DNA of 64,000 nucleotides from positions 992,001 to 1,056,000 of the forward strand of contig NW_006917103.1 of assembly GCF_000516985.1 (NCBI RefSeq), written 5' to 3'. Shown piece after piece: positions 12,275 through 24,596 of this stretch. Every line of letters begins with the position of its first letter. The first letter of the stretch is position 1. This DNA comes from Pestalotiopsis fici W106-1. Taxonomy: Eukaryota > Ascomycota > Sordariomycetes > Amphisphaeriales > Sporocadaceae. The notes below the pieces were generated by a model. The model searched no databases. It was given only the letters and a program-made list of their open reading frames with translations, and was not told the origin of the DNA. The position numbers and the translations under genes were made by a program.

Positions 12275-13136
12275 TCGACCATACTACCACCTGTGGTGTT
12301 TATCTTAGTGGTTTAGCATTCATTGGAGACAGAATTAGCTTCGGTACAATATCTACATGGGGTATAATTGACTTAATCAGAATGGGTATATTCATGACCT
12401 GTCGTGTCTAGAGATACTTATATAGGCTCGAGTGTGTTGAATTGGCAATCATCTTGGGGCCACAAGTGTAAACCGATGAGGACTTACTAGGTAGGTAGTG
12501 TATTCAGTACATTACGGATATCATGCTTCCACCGATCAGTTGTAAGTTTTACTCCAGTCACGCCGTCCGAAATGCACTTCAACCGCGAGGTTGAACCACT
12601 TGCCGGGGAAATAAGCAAGGTTGATTCCGAGTCGAATTATGGTAGGAACAAAGCCTTCCATGAAAGAAATGAAGTTCTTCTTCAACTTGCTTATCAAGAA
12701 CGAAGTAAAGCTGCATCAAAGGCTAGCAGTACGTTTGGAAAAATTGGAGAATCAATATCTTCATGCACGCCATTTCTCAATCACAGCTGCTGAAATTTGT
12801 GGAGGCGGGCATAGTGTAGTTTGTATACTCTACAACATGCCACATATCAGAGCACAAGATACCAAGACACATGAGTGAGGAGAAGATTTTATCTTTTTTT
12901 TTTTTTTATAATTTGTATTTAACCGCTTGGTTTATTCCTACTGCCAGCAAGCAGTTCCCAATTCGTCCCTGATTATTTGTACAGTTGCATTTCGTAGAGT
13001 GGAAATTTTACAAGATTGTTTTTGGCATGGAACACGCATGCTGGAGCTGCAACTCTTTTTTTCTGGAGCTTTTCCCGCTGTCCTCCAGTAACCCACTTAT
13101 CGTATCCTACAGAAACCCCAAAGCCTTCAAGATCGA
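12275..13136. other. Intergenic between lectin and Mam33 3' ends
   Basis: Short open frames near 12570-12880 resemble no family and are rejected as genes. A T-rich run lies near 12893-12906. The region is expected to hold the 3' ends of two convergent transcripts. Confidence 0.55.
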
Positions 13137-14083
13137 TTAAGCATCAATAAAGGCCTTGACGTTCTTCAACCAAGCCTGGTACTCCTTCTGCTCCTTCAGG
13201 TCCATGTAGTCGGGCACAAAGACAGCGAGGGCCTGGGTGACGCCGCGCTCCTCGAGGTAGCGCTCCAGCAGGATCTGGAGGTCCTCATCGAGGGTGCCAA
13301 AGGGAGGGCCAGGGAAGGCGTCCTGGGCCTGGTGGGTAACCTCGGCGTTCTCGCTGTGGGCGAACTTGGCGTTGTCGTAGTAGTAGAAGTTCTCAACCAT
13401 GATCTGGCCGTCCTGGGCGAGCGCCTCAATGTTGAGAGCGCCCTTGCCGTCCTTCTCAACGACGATGTTGAGGCGGCACGGGGGAGCAGCATCGGTGTCC
13501 TCACCCGTGGGGTCCTCGGCCTCCTCCTCAGCGGCGCGCTGCGACTCGGGGTTCTCAAACTGCTCATCGGTCATGGCATCATCCTCGTTGTACAGGTCGG
13601 GCTCGTAGTTGGTAAGGTCAGAGATGGAGAAGGAGACGGTGATGCTGCGAAAGCATGTTAGCACTTTTAAACTGCCCCGCATATGTTGGCATGTGAAGGG
13701 ATTTCGCATGATACTTACGTCTCATTGCCAAACTTGCGCTTCAGGATGACATCCTGCTTGCCGGCTGTGTCGATGAGCTCAAATGGGCTGTTCTCCAAGA
13801 AGTCCTTGACGCTGGCGGGAGTGGGTTCGCTGTCCTTGAGCTCGTTCTCATACGAAAGCTCGCTGTCCAGCTTGGCCGAAAGCTCCTCATCGACCTCGCC
13901 GGCGGGTGCCCTCCTGTAAAGAGTCGTCGAAAAGGCCGATGTGAATTGTGTTGAGCGAAGAGGTGCCCACGGAGTCGACTTGACCAGACTCGAGCGAGCG
14001 ATTGTGGGTTGTCTGAGGGCAGTGGAGCTGATGCGGGCGATGCCACGGGGCGCAGATCGCGCAATTGCTCGCATGGACATCAT
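13137..14083 (-). CDS. Mitochondrial acidic matrix protein Mam33/p32 family
   Basis: Two exons, 14083-13719 and 13644-13137, joined across a 74-bp intron with donor gtaagtat and acceptor ttcgcag, give 290 residues. The N-terminus (MMSMRAIARSAPRGIARIS) is rich in Arg and Ser and lacks acidic residues, as in a mitochondrial presequence. The mature part is acidic, with YEPDLYNEDDAMTDEQFE, and ends in the conserved DYMDLKEQKEYQAWLKNVK helix of Mam33/C1QBP proteins. The family forms doughnut-shaped trimers in the matrix and supports respiration and mitochondrial translation. A second ATG three bases downstream could also be used. The tail-to-head neighbour is exonuclease 1. The family call is firm. 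Confidence 0.93.
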
Positions 14084-14814
14084 CTTGAACTGAAGTTTAA
14101 GTTGTGAAGAGTCCTTGTTTTGTCAAGAGAGGTCGAGCCGTTGGAGAAGAGGAAACGTCGATACGGGTGTCTCGGAATTCGTGTTGGGTATGATGGAAGT
14201 TTGCGATGATACTTTTATGATCTAACAGAGCCTGGAGGTACTAAATTTTTTGAAGCACCCTGGAGCTCAGAGCACGGGCCACTTTGTCACGAAGCCGAGC
14301 CAACTGGCCAATAGCAGAGTTGTATGAGATTCTATCAAAAACTAGCTGGTAATTGAGTGGAACTTCATACGACAATTCACTTCCCTGCCTAGAATGGATC
14401 CTCCCTCAATTCTAGAACCTTGCCACTTTATTATTATGGAGTCTTGTCATCGCGGTCAGCTTTTTTTTTTGCCCAGGTGACAAAGACACCCAAGACACCA
14501 AGCTTGCCAAGTCTGCTCAATGCTTGAGTGCCAACAGGTGGCTGGCAGCATGGTATCTTGACATGTGGGTTCATTCTGATGCTCCATTCGGAATTCGTAA
14601 GAAAAAATACATCTATACACGTTGTGGCAATCGTTGATTGCCACTTCCTAACCATTGCTTTTCCCCGATGCCTTGGAACCTGTAAACGCCTATGCCATGC
14701 ACGCGTGGATAAATCAATGCAGAATAATGCCGCCATGCCTGCCTCGACTTTTGCCAAAAAGATCAAAATTGTACAAGTCGAATGCCCAACACCGCCGATA
14801 TACTTGAAACATTT
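14084..14814. other. Intergenic between Mam33 start and Exo1 end
   Basis: This stretch contains the Mam33 promoter and the 3' flank of the exonuclease gene. A T11 run is at about 14461. No open frame resembles a protein. Confidence 0.6.
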
Positions 14815-17228
14815 TTAAGCGAATAAGAACCGCGAAAGGTCGAGTCTTGTTGACCTGGTGGTTCTCTTTCCCACATTTTCTTGTCCTTCATCTTCATTCT
14901 CGCTCTCTGGAACGATAAAGTCTTCGCTGCCTTCTGTTTGATGTAGAGCTTCTACTTCTGCAACGTCTACCGGAGGTAGTGGGACAAAGGATGGATTCAC
15001 AGGAAGATCGTCAAGGCTTCGTCTCCCCCCGCTCCGTCTTTTGACTGGTTTCGGCACAGCAAAAGTCGGCGTTGGTGGCGGTTTCTTTCCACCTAGCGCT
15101 CGAGCGCCAAGTCGTTGTAGGGGAGTCATGACGGGGGTCGAAGGCGTCGCATGCGATGTAGCAGCAGTGCTGGCCGACCAGGTCAACGATCCCGGAGTGG
15201 AGCGAGCGGCCGAAGATTGGACTGAGTAGCTAGGTGTAGGCTGACTTTGTGAAGAGCGGCGCATGTTTGTTGTACTTGAACTGGAAGACCCATTGAAGGC
15301 ATATTTTCGGAGAGTTGGCTGCAGAGGCGTCTCAGAGGCTGTCGCCTCGCTTGGTGAGGTCTTCTTGGTGATCTCACTTTCGTCATCCTTAGGAATATCG
15401 TGCTCCTTGTTGTGGAGGCGCTCTTCGAATACCAAAATCTGCTTTCCTTTCTTGGGAGATGCCCATTCGTCCATGTCTGGGAGATCTCGGAACACGTCCT
15501 CAATCGAATCATCTGACATCAAGTAGCCTTCGGACTTGGATGGGGCTGTTGATTGGTTCTGGCCAGACGGGAAAAATTTGCTGACCTCCTTACTGGGTTG
15601 GGCATCCACATTGCCATCATCACAAAGTCTTGCTTTCTTTGGTGGCCGAGATGACAAGCCGGGTCGTGGTGGAACAGTTGCGGCTCGATGCGTGGGCCCA
15701 AGGGTTTGACGACGTGGAGCGGGACTTAAGTTGGCCCCCATATCGACCAAAAGACTCTCGATTGGCTCAGTGCGTCTTCGAAGAGTTCGTATAAGTCCAC
15801 TTGATGGGTTCTGAGATGTGTAAGGTCGAGCCGCGTTATTGGGCCTGCCATTTGTGTCCTCAACGTAGGGACGAGGTAGAGGGAAGACTATCGGTCTTTG
15901 GCCATTTTCTGTCATCGTTGCCACGCGCTGCGTATCGACAGAAAAGCAGTTCGGATCCATGTTGCCAAGCGGGATGCGGCGGTCCTTTTTGAAATAAGAG
16001 TCTATAGGTTTAGGTGGAATCGCCGCATTCTGGCTCTCTTCAACGGACGAAGAGGCTCGGCGCTTTCTGGAGGCAGGGGATAGAGGCAAGATGATTGGCT
16101 CTTTCGTAATGGGATCAACATCACCTCGCGCAATGGCTTGAGAAGTTGCTGGCTCAACAGCTGCCCCGATAAACGGCATGTCCTCGGCATTAACCCCTTC
16201 AGGAAGTGGTGTAAGGAAGACCTGTTCCTGGGCATTGGGGCAGTAGACTCGCTGGTAGAGAAAGGTGAGCTCTGCTTGTTGGAACTCCTTCAAATAATCC
16301 GACGGGACGCGCAGTTTGCCTTCCAACTGGATCCTCTTGATGACCTTTTCAGGAGTTTTATATTTTCGTAGCATCCGATATGCAGTCTTCAGTCCAAAAT
16401 CCTTTATTCCCGAAGAATAATCGCAACCGCCGAAGATTGCCATATGACGAAACTGGGCATCTGTCCAATCAACCAAGTGAAGATCTCTGCACGCGGCAAA
16501 ATCTCGGCGATTGATCTCGACGCACTGGCCGTGATCGTCAAGTTTGGTGAAGAGTCTCTTTGCACCAAAGACCAAGAGATCGGAGTCTTCTGAAACAATG
16601 CCGCTGACTAGACCCTGGCGTTCGAGGTAGACCATTTGGGCGTCGGCCTCGTAGGGAGCGACAACATAGGGAAGACCTAGCTTCTTGAGCTCCTCGATGA
16701 GATTGCGGGCCATCTCCGGCGAGATATTGACAGCCTTTTGCAACTCCTTGTGTGCCAATGAGGGTTTTCCGGCTTTGAGAAGTTCCATGCCTGCTTGTCG
16801 ACTATCTTCCCGGCGTTGTTTGCGGTGCGCTTCCTCGCCAGCCTTGCTCGGGAGGTACCCACCGTCAAAGACCAAATAGGGGGTCACGCCAAAATGTTGC
16901 ATCATTCTGACTCGGCGCATGCAGAATGAGACATATCTGTGTCGTAGGTGAGCCAAGTAAATGATTTCAATGTGTATTTTCAACATACTTTTGTGTGGGT
17001 TTACCCTGTGCAAGCTCGATAGCACATGATATCGAACCTCTGTGAAGCCAGCCATAAGCATCGACAGCGAATGTTTCGCCAGCATGTTGCTTCAGCTCTG
17101 TGGGACGTTGAATGGATTTCAATAGAGGCAACAGACCTATGGCCACATTAGCTTGAATCTCTGCCCAACGCAGTAGCAGCATTCTTGGAACAGCAGCGGA
17201 AGTTGAAGTTCTTACCGGAGACACCCAT
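14815..17228 (-). CDS. exo1: Exonuclease 1 (Rad2/XPG family)
   Basis: Three exons: a 13-nt first exon 17228-17216 (MGVSG), then 17136-16989 and 16936-14815; introns are 79 and 52 bp. The protein is 760 residues. It is a nuclear 5'-3' exonuclease and flap nuclease used in mismatch repair, recombination and telomere processing. The XPG N domain is seen in MGVSGLLPLLKSI, DAYGWLHRG and VFDGGYLPSKAGEE. The XPG I domain is seen in APYEADAQMVYL and VSEDSDLLVFG, followed by GGCDYSSGIKDFGLKTAYR, so the metal-binding acidic residues are all present. The C-terminal half (from about residue 330) is low complexity with Ser/Thr/Pro-rich and basic segments, as in other Exo1 proteins that recruit mismatch-repair partners through this tail. 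The start was chosen because only this tiny exon supplies the family's invariant Met-Gly N-terminus. Confidence 0.95.
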
Positions 17229-18055
17229 TGTGGCAGTCAGGACATGCCTTGTTGTCTGGTAGTTTTGAGGCACGAAAGAGCAATCAGAGATAAAGATCAG
17301 GCCATCGATTATTTCAGGTCGTGCGCGCGCGAATTCCGTAAAGTTGAGCAGTGTGTATATAACCCCAAGTGATTGACAGTGAACTTGGTGCCTCTACGCC
17401 TCGAAACAGTGGTTGCGAAGAAGCGAAGAAACCTGACGCGCCGGTAATAAACAAACACCAATCCAGTAAACAAACTCCAATCTGCAGGGACCTTGAGCGG
17501 GCGTCGAGCGACGACGATGGAGAATCCGCGGGGAGGAAACGACAGAGACAGAACAAGTTGATGAGGTCGGAATAATGTGGTCAAGTTTGCTTCAGATCAG
17601 ATATTACCCCGGATTTCGATTTCACGAATTCACCATGGACGGGCAGGCGCTGTGACGCGCTTTGAATGGTGGGCCTCGAGCTATCGATAAACGAGAGACG
17701 CGTTGAGGACTTTGGGGGGCCACAATAGGCAAGCGGGGCACTCGAATTCCCCTTCTCGGCGCTAGATCCGCTGGCAGAGCAACCGGCCTCAGCAGTGGAG
17801 TCTCCGTGCTCAAGGGCCAATGTGCGCTAGAACTCACTGATCGTCGCCAAGTTGAAAGAGCCGGACTTCAGTCAATTCTCGACCCGACTTGACGGTTTGT
17901 GCCCCACCTAAAAAAAGATCTTATCGGTGAAGAAAATCAATGCCCATCAATCGTTGATGATCTTGAAATCTACCTATTAGGTGGTTATACTCAGACATCT
18001 GCAAATTGCAAAAATCATACCCATACCTCATATTTCCTTGTCACGATTTTTCAGG
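17229..18055. other. Intergenic between divergent exo1 and TMA16
   Basis: This divergent promoter region serves exo1 (minus) and the Tma16 gene (plus). Small open frames near 17310-17840 have no recognisable similarity. No tRNA or repeat is seen. Confidence 0.6.
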
Positions 18056-18819
18056 ATGGGTACTTCGTTGGAAAAAACTCGTAAGAGAATAGCCAAGAAA
18101 AAGGGCCCGATCGAGGCCATTCACCAATACTCGCGGGACTCGAAGAGACTCGGCAGAGCCCAACACAGAGATGAGAAGCTGGGCAAGGTCGCCGCCGCAA
18201 GAAAGAGAAACGACCAACCTTGGCGTGAGTTATCTGCGTCTTCAGGCATTACCATTTCCCCGTCATGGCGTCGCTGACATGTGCTAGTGGACCGTGCTGC
18301 CTACTTTCAAGAGGCTGTCAAGCAGAACCAAGGCAAGCCTCTACAACTAGAGACCGTCAGAGATCTCATCGCTGGGTAAGGCAATCAGTCATCCGCAACA
18401 TTGCGGTCCGCTGCGTATCTGTGCAATGTGCTGACTTACCTTCAACGTGGCTAGCTTCGTGCATCAGTACGATGATGAGCTCAACGACCTCAAGAAGGCC
18501 CGTCGACCTGGCCGTCCTGCAAGCACAAAAGAAGACCTGCTCAAGGTCAAGATCAACGTGCTGGAGAAGGAGTACCAGAGCGGTTTTTGTGAGTAGCGCC
18601 CCTCATGCGTGTATCCTAGCTGCTTCGGTGCCCGAAACCCATGTTGTAGCTCGTGTTACTAACGGCTGTTCAGTAACGCCCGAGACCACCACAGAGGAGG
18701 ACGCACTGCGTCTCGAGAGGTGGGAGGGCTCTTGGGCATATCTTACCGGGATGAAGTGGGTCAGAATCACCAGCGATGGCAACACGCAGCCATCCAGCTT
18801 CCCCCCTAGAGGCAGCTGA
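18056..18819 (+). CDS. TMA16: Translation machinery-associated protein 16
   Basis: Four exons, 18056-18224, 18288-18375, 18455-18588 and 18674-18819 (introns 63, 79 and 85 bp), give 178 residues. Tma16 is a small basic protein that binds pre-60S ribosomal particles late in assembly. The family pattern is clear: an N-terminal basic stretch LEKTRKRIAKKKG, then DRAAYFQEAV, FVHQYDDELNDLKKARRPGR and GFLTPETTTEEDALRLERWE, ending near KWVRITSDG. Each block sits in a different exon and the frame is kept across all joins, which supports the model. The ATG is right after ttttcag, so a 5' leader intron ending at the start codon is possible. The gene is divergent from exo1. Confidence 0.92.
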
Positions 18820-20207
18820 GAGATTGGGCGTCTTGCTTCATACCAAATCCGGGTATACGGCTCACCAGTAGACTCTGCATTTTTTCGGTTGATCTTTCTC
18901 TCTCTCACGAAGCCATGGCCTCGGGAGCATTGCGTGCGGCGTTGGGGCGTTTATGAGACACGGCGGCCAATGTGTGCCATGCCGGCCGGTCCTTACAATG
19001 ATTCGCGGACGTGGGTTACTCGCAGGAACATCAATTCAAGCAGCTCGAACCAGCGCTTCCCACCAACAAGAGCGTTAGTTGCATATGCAAAAAGTTTCGC
19101 CTAGATTGACAAACGAGGTTCAATTCTAGTTACAATTTATTAGGGGGGGAATTTCAATGGACCAGGTTCACTTGCTGCATGAAGTTGCTTGTCATGACTC
19201 TGTGATGGTTCAGCTGCCTGGCCATGTTGTATATGCATCTGCAATTCCTGGGGCCTTCTGCAAGACCTTTGTGATCCTAGTGGTAGAGAGATCTCGAGTG
19301 CCGGACTAGGTGCAGTGGCCAATTTAAATACATGCGGTGACAGTTTTCCCAGTAAACGTGGGTTGCTTCTGCCCGTTTGTTGCCATGCACGGTGAAGTTG
19401 GCTATGCCCGTTACCCAATCTATCCGAGAAAGTGGCTTTGGCTTGCATACATACATAGGTACTCGACCTTGCATCCGGTATTAATACTTAAGCGAACTCG
19501 ATCGAAGATACTCGAGACTATCTCGGTCAAACAAACACGCCCCGTCCTTCAGAACCAGTGCCTTGACCCCATGAACTGATGTATGCATGGATTCCATGTA
19601 TGCTTGCTCCATATTGGCGCGCAGTGCAACATCCGCCGAACTGCTTGCAGGTCGCCTGCATCTAGACCTATGCGGCCATCAAAGGCTCTATCCAAGTACA
19701 TTGTAATGACAAGTCGTCCCCTTTGGTCGTCTAGACGGCCATCACATTGCAATATTGTGGCTGCTCGCCATGCTTGAAGGCATATGGTTGCCAGGTATTT
19801 TGTATTGGTAACTCTGTTCGCATTTGATTTGTCAGGGTTTATCATTGGTCCTTGAACCAGCTACGGACAATAATAAGAACTGCAGTCATACCATAATTAG
19901 CTGATGGCGGCGAGCACCTGCAGCCCTTATATGATATTCCCCTTGAGAGTCTTGACCCTGGATGTGCAAGTGACAGTCCAACTATAAAGCTTCCATCTTC
20001 TTCCTCTCAGGCATGCACTTCTCGAGTCTATCCAGCTATACATTGTAGAATTTGACTCTATTATCGTCATCTATCCTCCCGACTTGTCTCGTGAGCAACC
20101 AAAGATCAATATATTCGGATGCTGGACAAGCAAACAACCCTAAGTACGTGATCTGTTGAGCCCGGCTACCTTTGCTACCAACTCACCGACTGCTGTTGTC
20201 TACCAGA
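18820..20207. other. Intergenic stretch with no recognised coding sequence
   Basis: Open frames of up to about 100 codons on both strands (for example 19549-19845 on the minus strand) do not match known families. The distal part holds the TATAAA and leader of the possible small Cys-rich gene. Confidence 0.5.
19983..19988 (+). promoter_or_regulatory. TATAAA box, possible promoter of the Cys-rich gene
   Basis: A perfect TATAAA lies 225 bp upstream of the ATG at 20208. Between them is a good intron candidate at 20144-20206 (donor gtacgtga, acceptor taccag), so the mature leader would be about 130 nt. Confidence 0.4.
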
Positions 20208-20441
20208 ATGTGCAACTACGTTTCTCACACACGAAGCTGCTTCCTCTGCGGCCATGAAGATACAGTCTTGATATCCGAAAAGACATGCAAAGCCACGCTC
20301 GCCAAGGGCAACGTCTTCGGCAGCTGTGGCAAACCAATCGGCAGCAAGACTAGATGTACACCAAGAGATTGTTGGAAATGTAGAGAAAATATCGAGACTA
20401 TGCCAAGGGCACAGGCGTTGGAAGCGGTTGGCTTCTTTTGA
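20208..20441 (+). CDS. Possible small Cys-rich protein (putative zinc binding)
   Basis: This 77-residue frame starts MCNYVSHTRSCFLCGHE and holds eight Cys residues, several as CxxC pairs (CFLC, CWKC), plus His residues, so zinc binding is plausible. There is no signal peptide. Support for a real gene comes from a TATAAA box upstream, a well-formed leader intron ending two bases before the ATG, and the clustering of Cys. I do not recognise the family beyond a general likeness to short fungal proteins that start Met-Cys and carry spaced Cys. It could be a chance frame. Confidence 0.45.
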   Translation: MCNYVSHTRSCFLCGHEDTVLISEKTCKATLAKGNVFGSCGKPIGSKTRCTPRDCWKCRENIETMPRAQALEAVGFF

Positions 20442-22310
20442 GGTCGTTGAACCCAAAGTACCTCATGATACCCTCTCACCCTTGATGGTCGCATTCGATC
20501 ACGCTCAGTTCACTGTACATATTACCACGTCACATATAATTTAAGTGCATAATTTTGGCTCCGAATGGAAAACTTCCCCAGCAGACACCTAGATACTCTA
20601 TATGAACATTGAATGCAGTCCATTTAAGCGTATCTAGCCATATGCAACTCGCATGATTGGTACGGTTCCGTTGCCCATATGCATGGCGGATTCGTGGTCA
20701 GTGGATTTCTCCCAAAGTTTAAGCAATGGAAGAGTTTGCTAAAACGGGGGAAACGTAAATGAAGCACACTGAAATGATTCAAGGCCCGTATACAATGATC
20801 AAACCCATCGTTCTACATTCATTCATGAAGCAGCATCATGTGTTTGAACCGTCAAGGGTAGGACATATTCCCAAGTGCCAAGTACAGAGATTCTCAGATC
20901 TTGGGAGTCGTCAAGAATACGCAACATTTGGCCCGACATTGGAACGCAACATGAGAGTAGAACAGATCAGTTGATTATAGTTGTAGTAGATGTACTGATG
21001 CAAATGCACGCCCTCGGCACTGTCCACCCTGCAAGAGGGCTTAATTGATTTCTGCCCAACTTACAAACAGGCCAATGATGGCAAGATTACCTAAGTCTCG
21101 CTATCGCTTATCTTCCATTCTTTCTCGTGGTGGACAAGCCGGGTGAAGCCAAGTGGCAATGCATTACCTACATAAGTACCTACATTACCTACTATTGAAC
21201 GCGCATTCCATAGGGGAACTTTTTTTGACGGAATCACAAATCACCCAGTGCTGCAAGTCAGTCAGTCGCCTGACTCCTTACTGGGGCAAAATGGTGGAAA
21301 GCGTGACTCGAGGGGAGACACCCACCCACTCAACATTCGAACCCCCCCCCCCCCCCCCCCCAACCCCAGCAACAGGCAAGCATACCAGCAAACCAGGGAA
21401 AGAGCCGGTACCCTGGAAACGGCAAAACGGGAGGCCAGGTGCCTAGAATTAGTAGCAATTACTGGGAATTTGGTCAAGCATTTTATTACATACCTGCCTA
21501 GTAGTAGCATCTCTTTTTTTTTTAGCGCGGGGCGCTTCTGAGTGGTGTCTGCCTGCAATGTCGGCTGACCAACCCACTTTCCATAGAGAGAACAGACGTT
21601 TTAAACTGCACAGCAAGGAGAGACGTGTGCCAACTTTCCATCATACATAACAACTTCGTAACCAGACTCCCGTCTGTCTGCACTCGAGCCTCTTGTCCGT
21701 CACAACACCAAGGAATCCAGGGACGAGACCACCCCTTTGCGTCATTAGTGACTCCTTTTGACACTGCTTCTGCATGTTTCTATTTCTTGTCGTCCACTCC
21801 TCCCACCACTGTGGATAACCTATACATTCGTCTTGCAGTCACTTCTGCATGCACCTGCTTCATCAAACGCTATCAGCGGCGCAATATCACCCCCCCGGCA
21901 TTTGCCCCAATCAAGTCCCGACTGGCCCGAATCAGCGCCCGCCTCTCCCTTGCCCCTCCCTCCACTCTATCAACTAAGCCTTAGGTAGTAGGGAACGGGA
22001 GCCCCGATTGATTGATTCACCTCATCATTGTAGCAGCTGTGACACACGTTGGCTTGCCAAACTTTCCAAGTCACGCAGCAGTGCATCTGCCCAACCTCTG
22101 CCCCTACATCCCACAAACCAACCCCCATCCCATCCCCTGTTTTCTTTTCTTTGTTGTCAAACGACGTCCCGTTTGGCAACAACATCACGAGCCAAGATTC
22201 CGCCGACAACTAGGAAGCGGAAGGCGGCTGAGGCTGCGGCAAGCGCTCACAACAAGAAGATTGCCTCCGTAAGGGCCGAACAGGACCAAGCCCCTCCGAC
22301 TCCCGCCACC
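20442..22310. other. Intergenic and long leader of the RBR ligase gene
   Basis: A C20 tract lies at 21342-21361. From about 21600 the plus strand becomes pyrimidine-rich and stays open in the ligase frame from 22008, so the distal part is probably leader or an N-terminal extension of the next gene. No other gene is seen. Confidence 0.55.
21342..21361 (+). repeat. C20 homopolymer
   Basis: An uninterrupted run of 20 C lies about 950 bp upstream of the RBR ligase start. Such runs are prone to length error in sequencing and slippage in vivo. Confidence 0.8.
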
Positions 22311-23992
22311 ATGGACTCTGACGAGGACCTGGCCTCGACTCTGGGCAGCGAGGAGGATTTCAATCTTCAGGACGATAGCGATGATGCCGAAGACTTTGAC
22401 GCCTTTGACGAAGACCCCGATGACGAACCCGACAATGGCTCTGTCAAGGAGTCCAAGAAGAGAGTTGCCTACGATATCAGCTTCAAGGTTCACACGCCGG
22501 ACGACATCATGGCCCAACAGCGTGATATGATGGACGAGGTCAACATGATTCTCGAGATGCAACCCGAAGACGCCGCAATTCTTCTTCGATACTTTCAGTG
22601 GAACAAGGAGCGCTTGATTGAGGATTACATGGACAATGGCGCCAAGGTCCTCGAGGCCGCTGGTCTCAGGTCGACAAGCGAGAACCTGCCGAAACTCGAG
22701 ACCCTTCCCGACTTCATGTGCGAGATATGCTGCGATGACGACGACGGCCTTCAGTCTTTTGCTTTGAAATGCGGCCACAGATTCTGCGTCGACTGCTATC
22801 GTCAGTATTTGACACAAAAGATCCGCGAAGAGGGCGAGGCTGCCAGAATCCAATGTCCCTCACAAGGCTGTTCACGAATTATCGACGCTCGGTCACTCGA
22901 CATACTCGTAACACCCGATTTGGCCGGTCGATATCAGGAGCTGCTCAATCGTACCTACGTGGAAGACAAAGATATCCTGAAGTGGTGCCCCGCACCTGAT
23001 TGTGAGAACGCCGTTGAATGTGCTGTCAAGAAGAAGGACCTGGACAAGGTTGTCCCGACGGTGGCTTGCGACTGTGGCCATCGGTTCTGCTTTGGCTGCA
23101 TATTGAACGACCACCAGCCAGCACCATGTGAGCTCGTCAAGCAGTGGTTGAAGAAGTGCGCCGATGACAGCGAAACAGCCAACTGGATCTCGGCAAACAC
23201 AAAAGAATGTCCTCGCTGCAATTCAACCATTGAAAAGAACGGCGGCTGTAACCACATGACCTGCAGGAAGTGCAAGCATGAGTTCTGCTGGATGTGCATG
23301 GGCCTATGGTCAGAACACGGTACCAGCTGGTACAACTGTAGTCGGTTCGACGAGAAGAGTGGTACCGACGCCAGAGATGCCCAGGCGCAGTCGAGGAAGT
23401 CACTTGAGCGCTACTTACACTACTACAATCGCTACGCCAACCATGAGCAGTCTGCCCGGCTTGACAAAGATATATACGTAAAGACGGAAAAGAAGATGGT
23501 TCAGCTGCAGACAGCATCTGGCATGTCGTGGATTGAAGTCCAATACCTCAACTCTGCTTCGCAGGCACTCCAGACCTGCCGACAGACGCTCAAGTGGACA
23601 TATGCATTTGCCTTCTATCTTGCTCGTAACAACCTGACAGAGATTTTCGAAGACAACCAGAAAGATTTAGAAATGGCAGTTGAGAACCTGTCCGAGATGT
23701 TTGAGAAACCCGTCGCCGACCTGGCAGACCCCAAATTAAAGGTAGTCATCATGGACAAGACGGCATATTGCAACAAGCGCCGTGTTATCTTGTTGGAGGA
23801 CACTGCCGAGAATCTGGCAAATGGTAAGCTATCATCTCTGCCCATCTCCCCAGCTCTTCATTATCGCGATTGCGATAGCCTTATATGATTACAAATACAA
23901 TTCCTTTGCCTGACAGACTGCTAACCTGTGTTGCCTATCTAGGTCGCTGGACGTTCAATCTGGATTTGAAGCCCACAGGTGCTCGCAAATAG
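22311..23992 (+). CDS. Ariadne-type RBR E3 ubiquitin ligase
   Basis: Two exons, 22311-23823 and 23943-23992 (119-bp intron), give 520 residues. The start lies in the ideal context gccaccATGG and opens an acidic N-terminus (MDSDEDLASTLGSEEDF). Then come a UBA-like stretch (about 75-125), RING1 from Cys137 (CEICCDDDDGL ... CGHRFCVDCY), an IBR domain and RING2 with CPRCNSTIEKNGGCNHMTC. The Cys of NGGCNHM (about residue 313) is the expected thioester-forming catalytic residue. The C-terminal Ariadne helices follow (ERYLHYYNRYANHEQSA). Such ligases are autoinhibited and work with Cullin-RING ligases. The last 16 residues come from the short second exon. The frame is open for a further 101 codons upstream, to 22008, so a longer isoform cannot be excluded. 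Confidence 0.95.
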
Positions 23993-24596
23993 ATAGATAG
24001 CGGCGGGATAAAGTGCCATTCATTGACTATTGGCATCAACTCCTGCTCGCGACAGCGATATACGACTTTGTGCATTTTAGCACGCCATGAGGTGGCGTAC
24101 ATGGCGTTGGACTGGACATTCAAGAGAGTTGGGGGTTTTACTTCTTTTTTTTTTAAGCATTTCCGCTCGGTAGCGCATCATGATCAACTCACTTAGAGAA
24201 TTTCTATGGGCACTGTCTCATCAACATCAACCAAGCTGCTTGCCAAACCAAGTGAACCACGATTTCGTGACTAATATTTGTGAAGGAAAATGAATATATT
24301 ACCGTCGGCGTCCTGTTCGCCTGCATGCTCATAATAGACGGGTGTTCAGTTTACGTCCTCTATAACTCTAAAATGCAACAAAGACTAAGTAAGGTAAACT
24401 CTTTGCCCCCTATTCTAAGCACAGACTGATTTCAAGTGAGTTTTTTCACTATCAGATACGTCATGTTTCCATCTTTCCAAGTCGTGCTTGTATCCAAACT
24501 AGGAGATGGCTTTTGTAATGTAACCCTCTTTCATATGGGACGATAAAGATGAAAAGAAGCAAACAGTCCGATGATGGTGATGCAATAGTAATCAAC
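23993..24596. other. Intergenic between convergent RBR and MFS genes
   Basis: The region lies between two convergent stop codons and should hold both 3' untranslated regions. It includes a T-rich run near 24142-24155. No coding signal is seen. Confidence 0.6.

Noticed and set aside
12572..12878. Two overlapping small plus-strand frames after the lectin gene
   Set aside because: Hydrophilic translations with no motif and no conserved Cys or signal peptide; likely 3' flank.
22185..22853. 222-codon frame antisense to the RBR ligase
   Set aside because: It lies opposite a clear coding exon, and its Val/Leu-rich translation is the expected by-product of codon bias on the sense strand.
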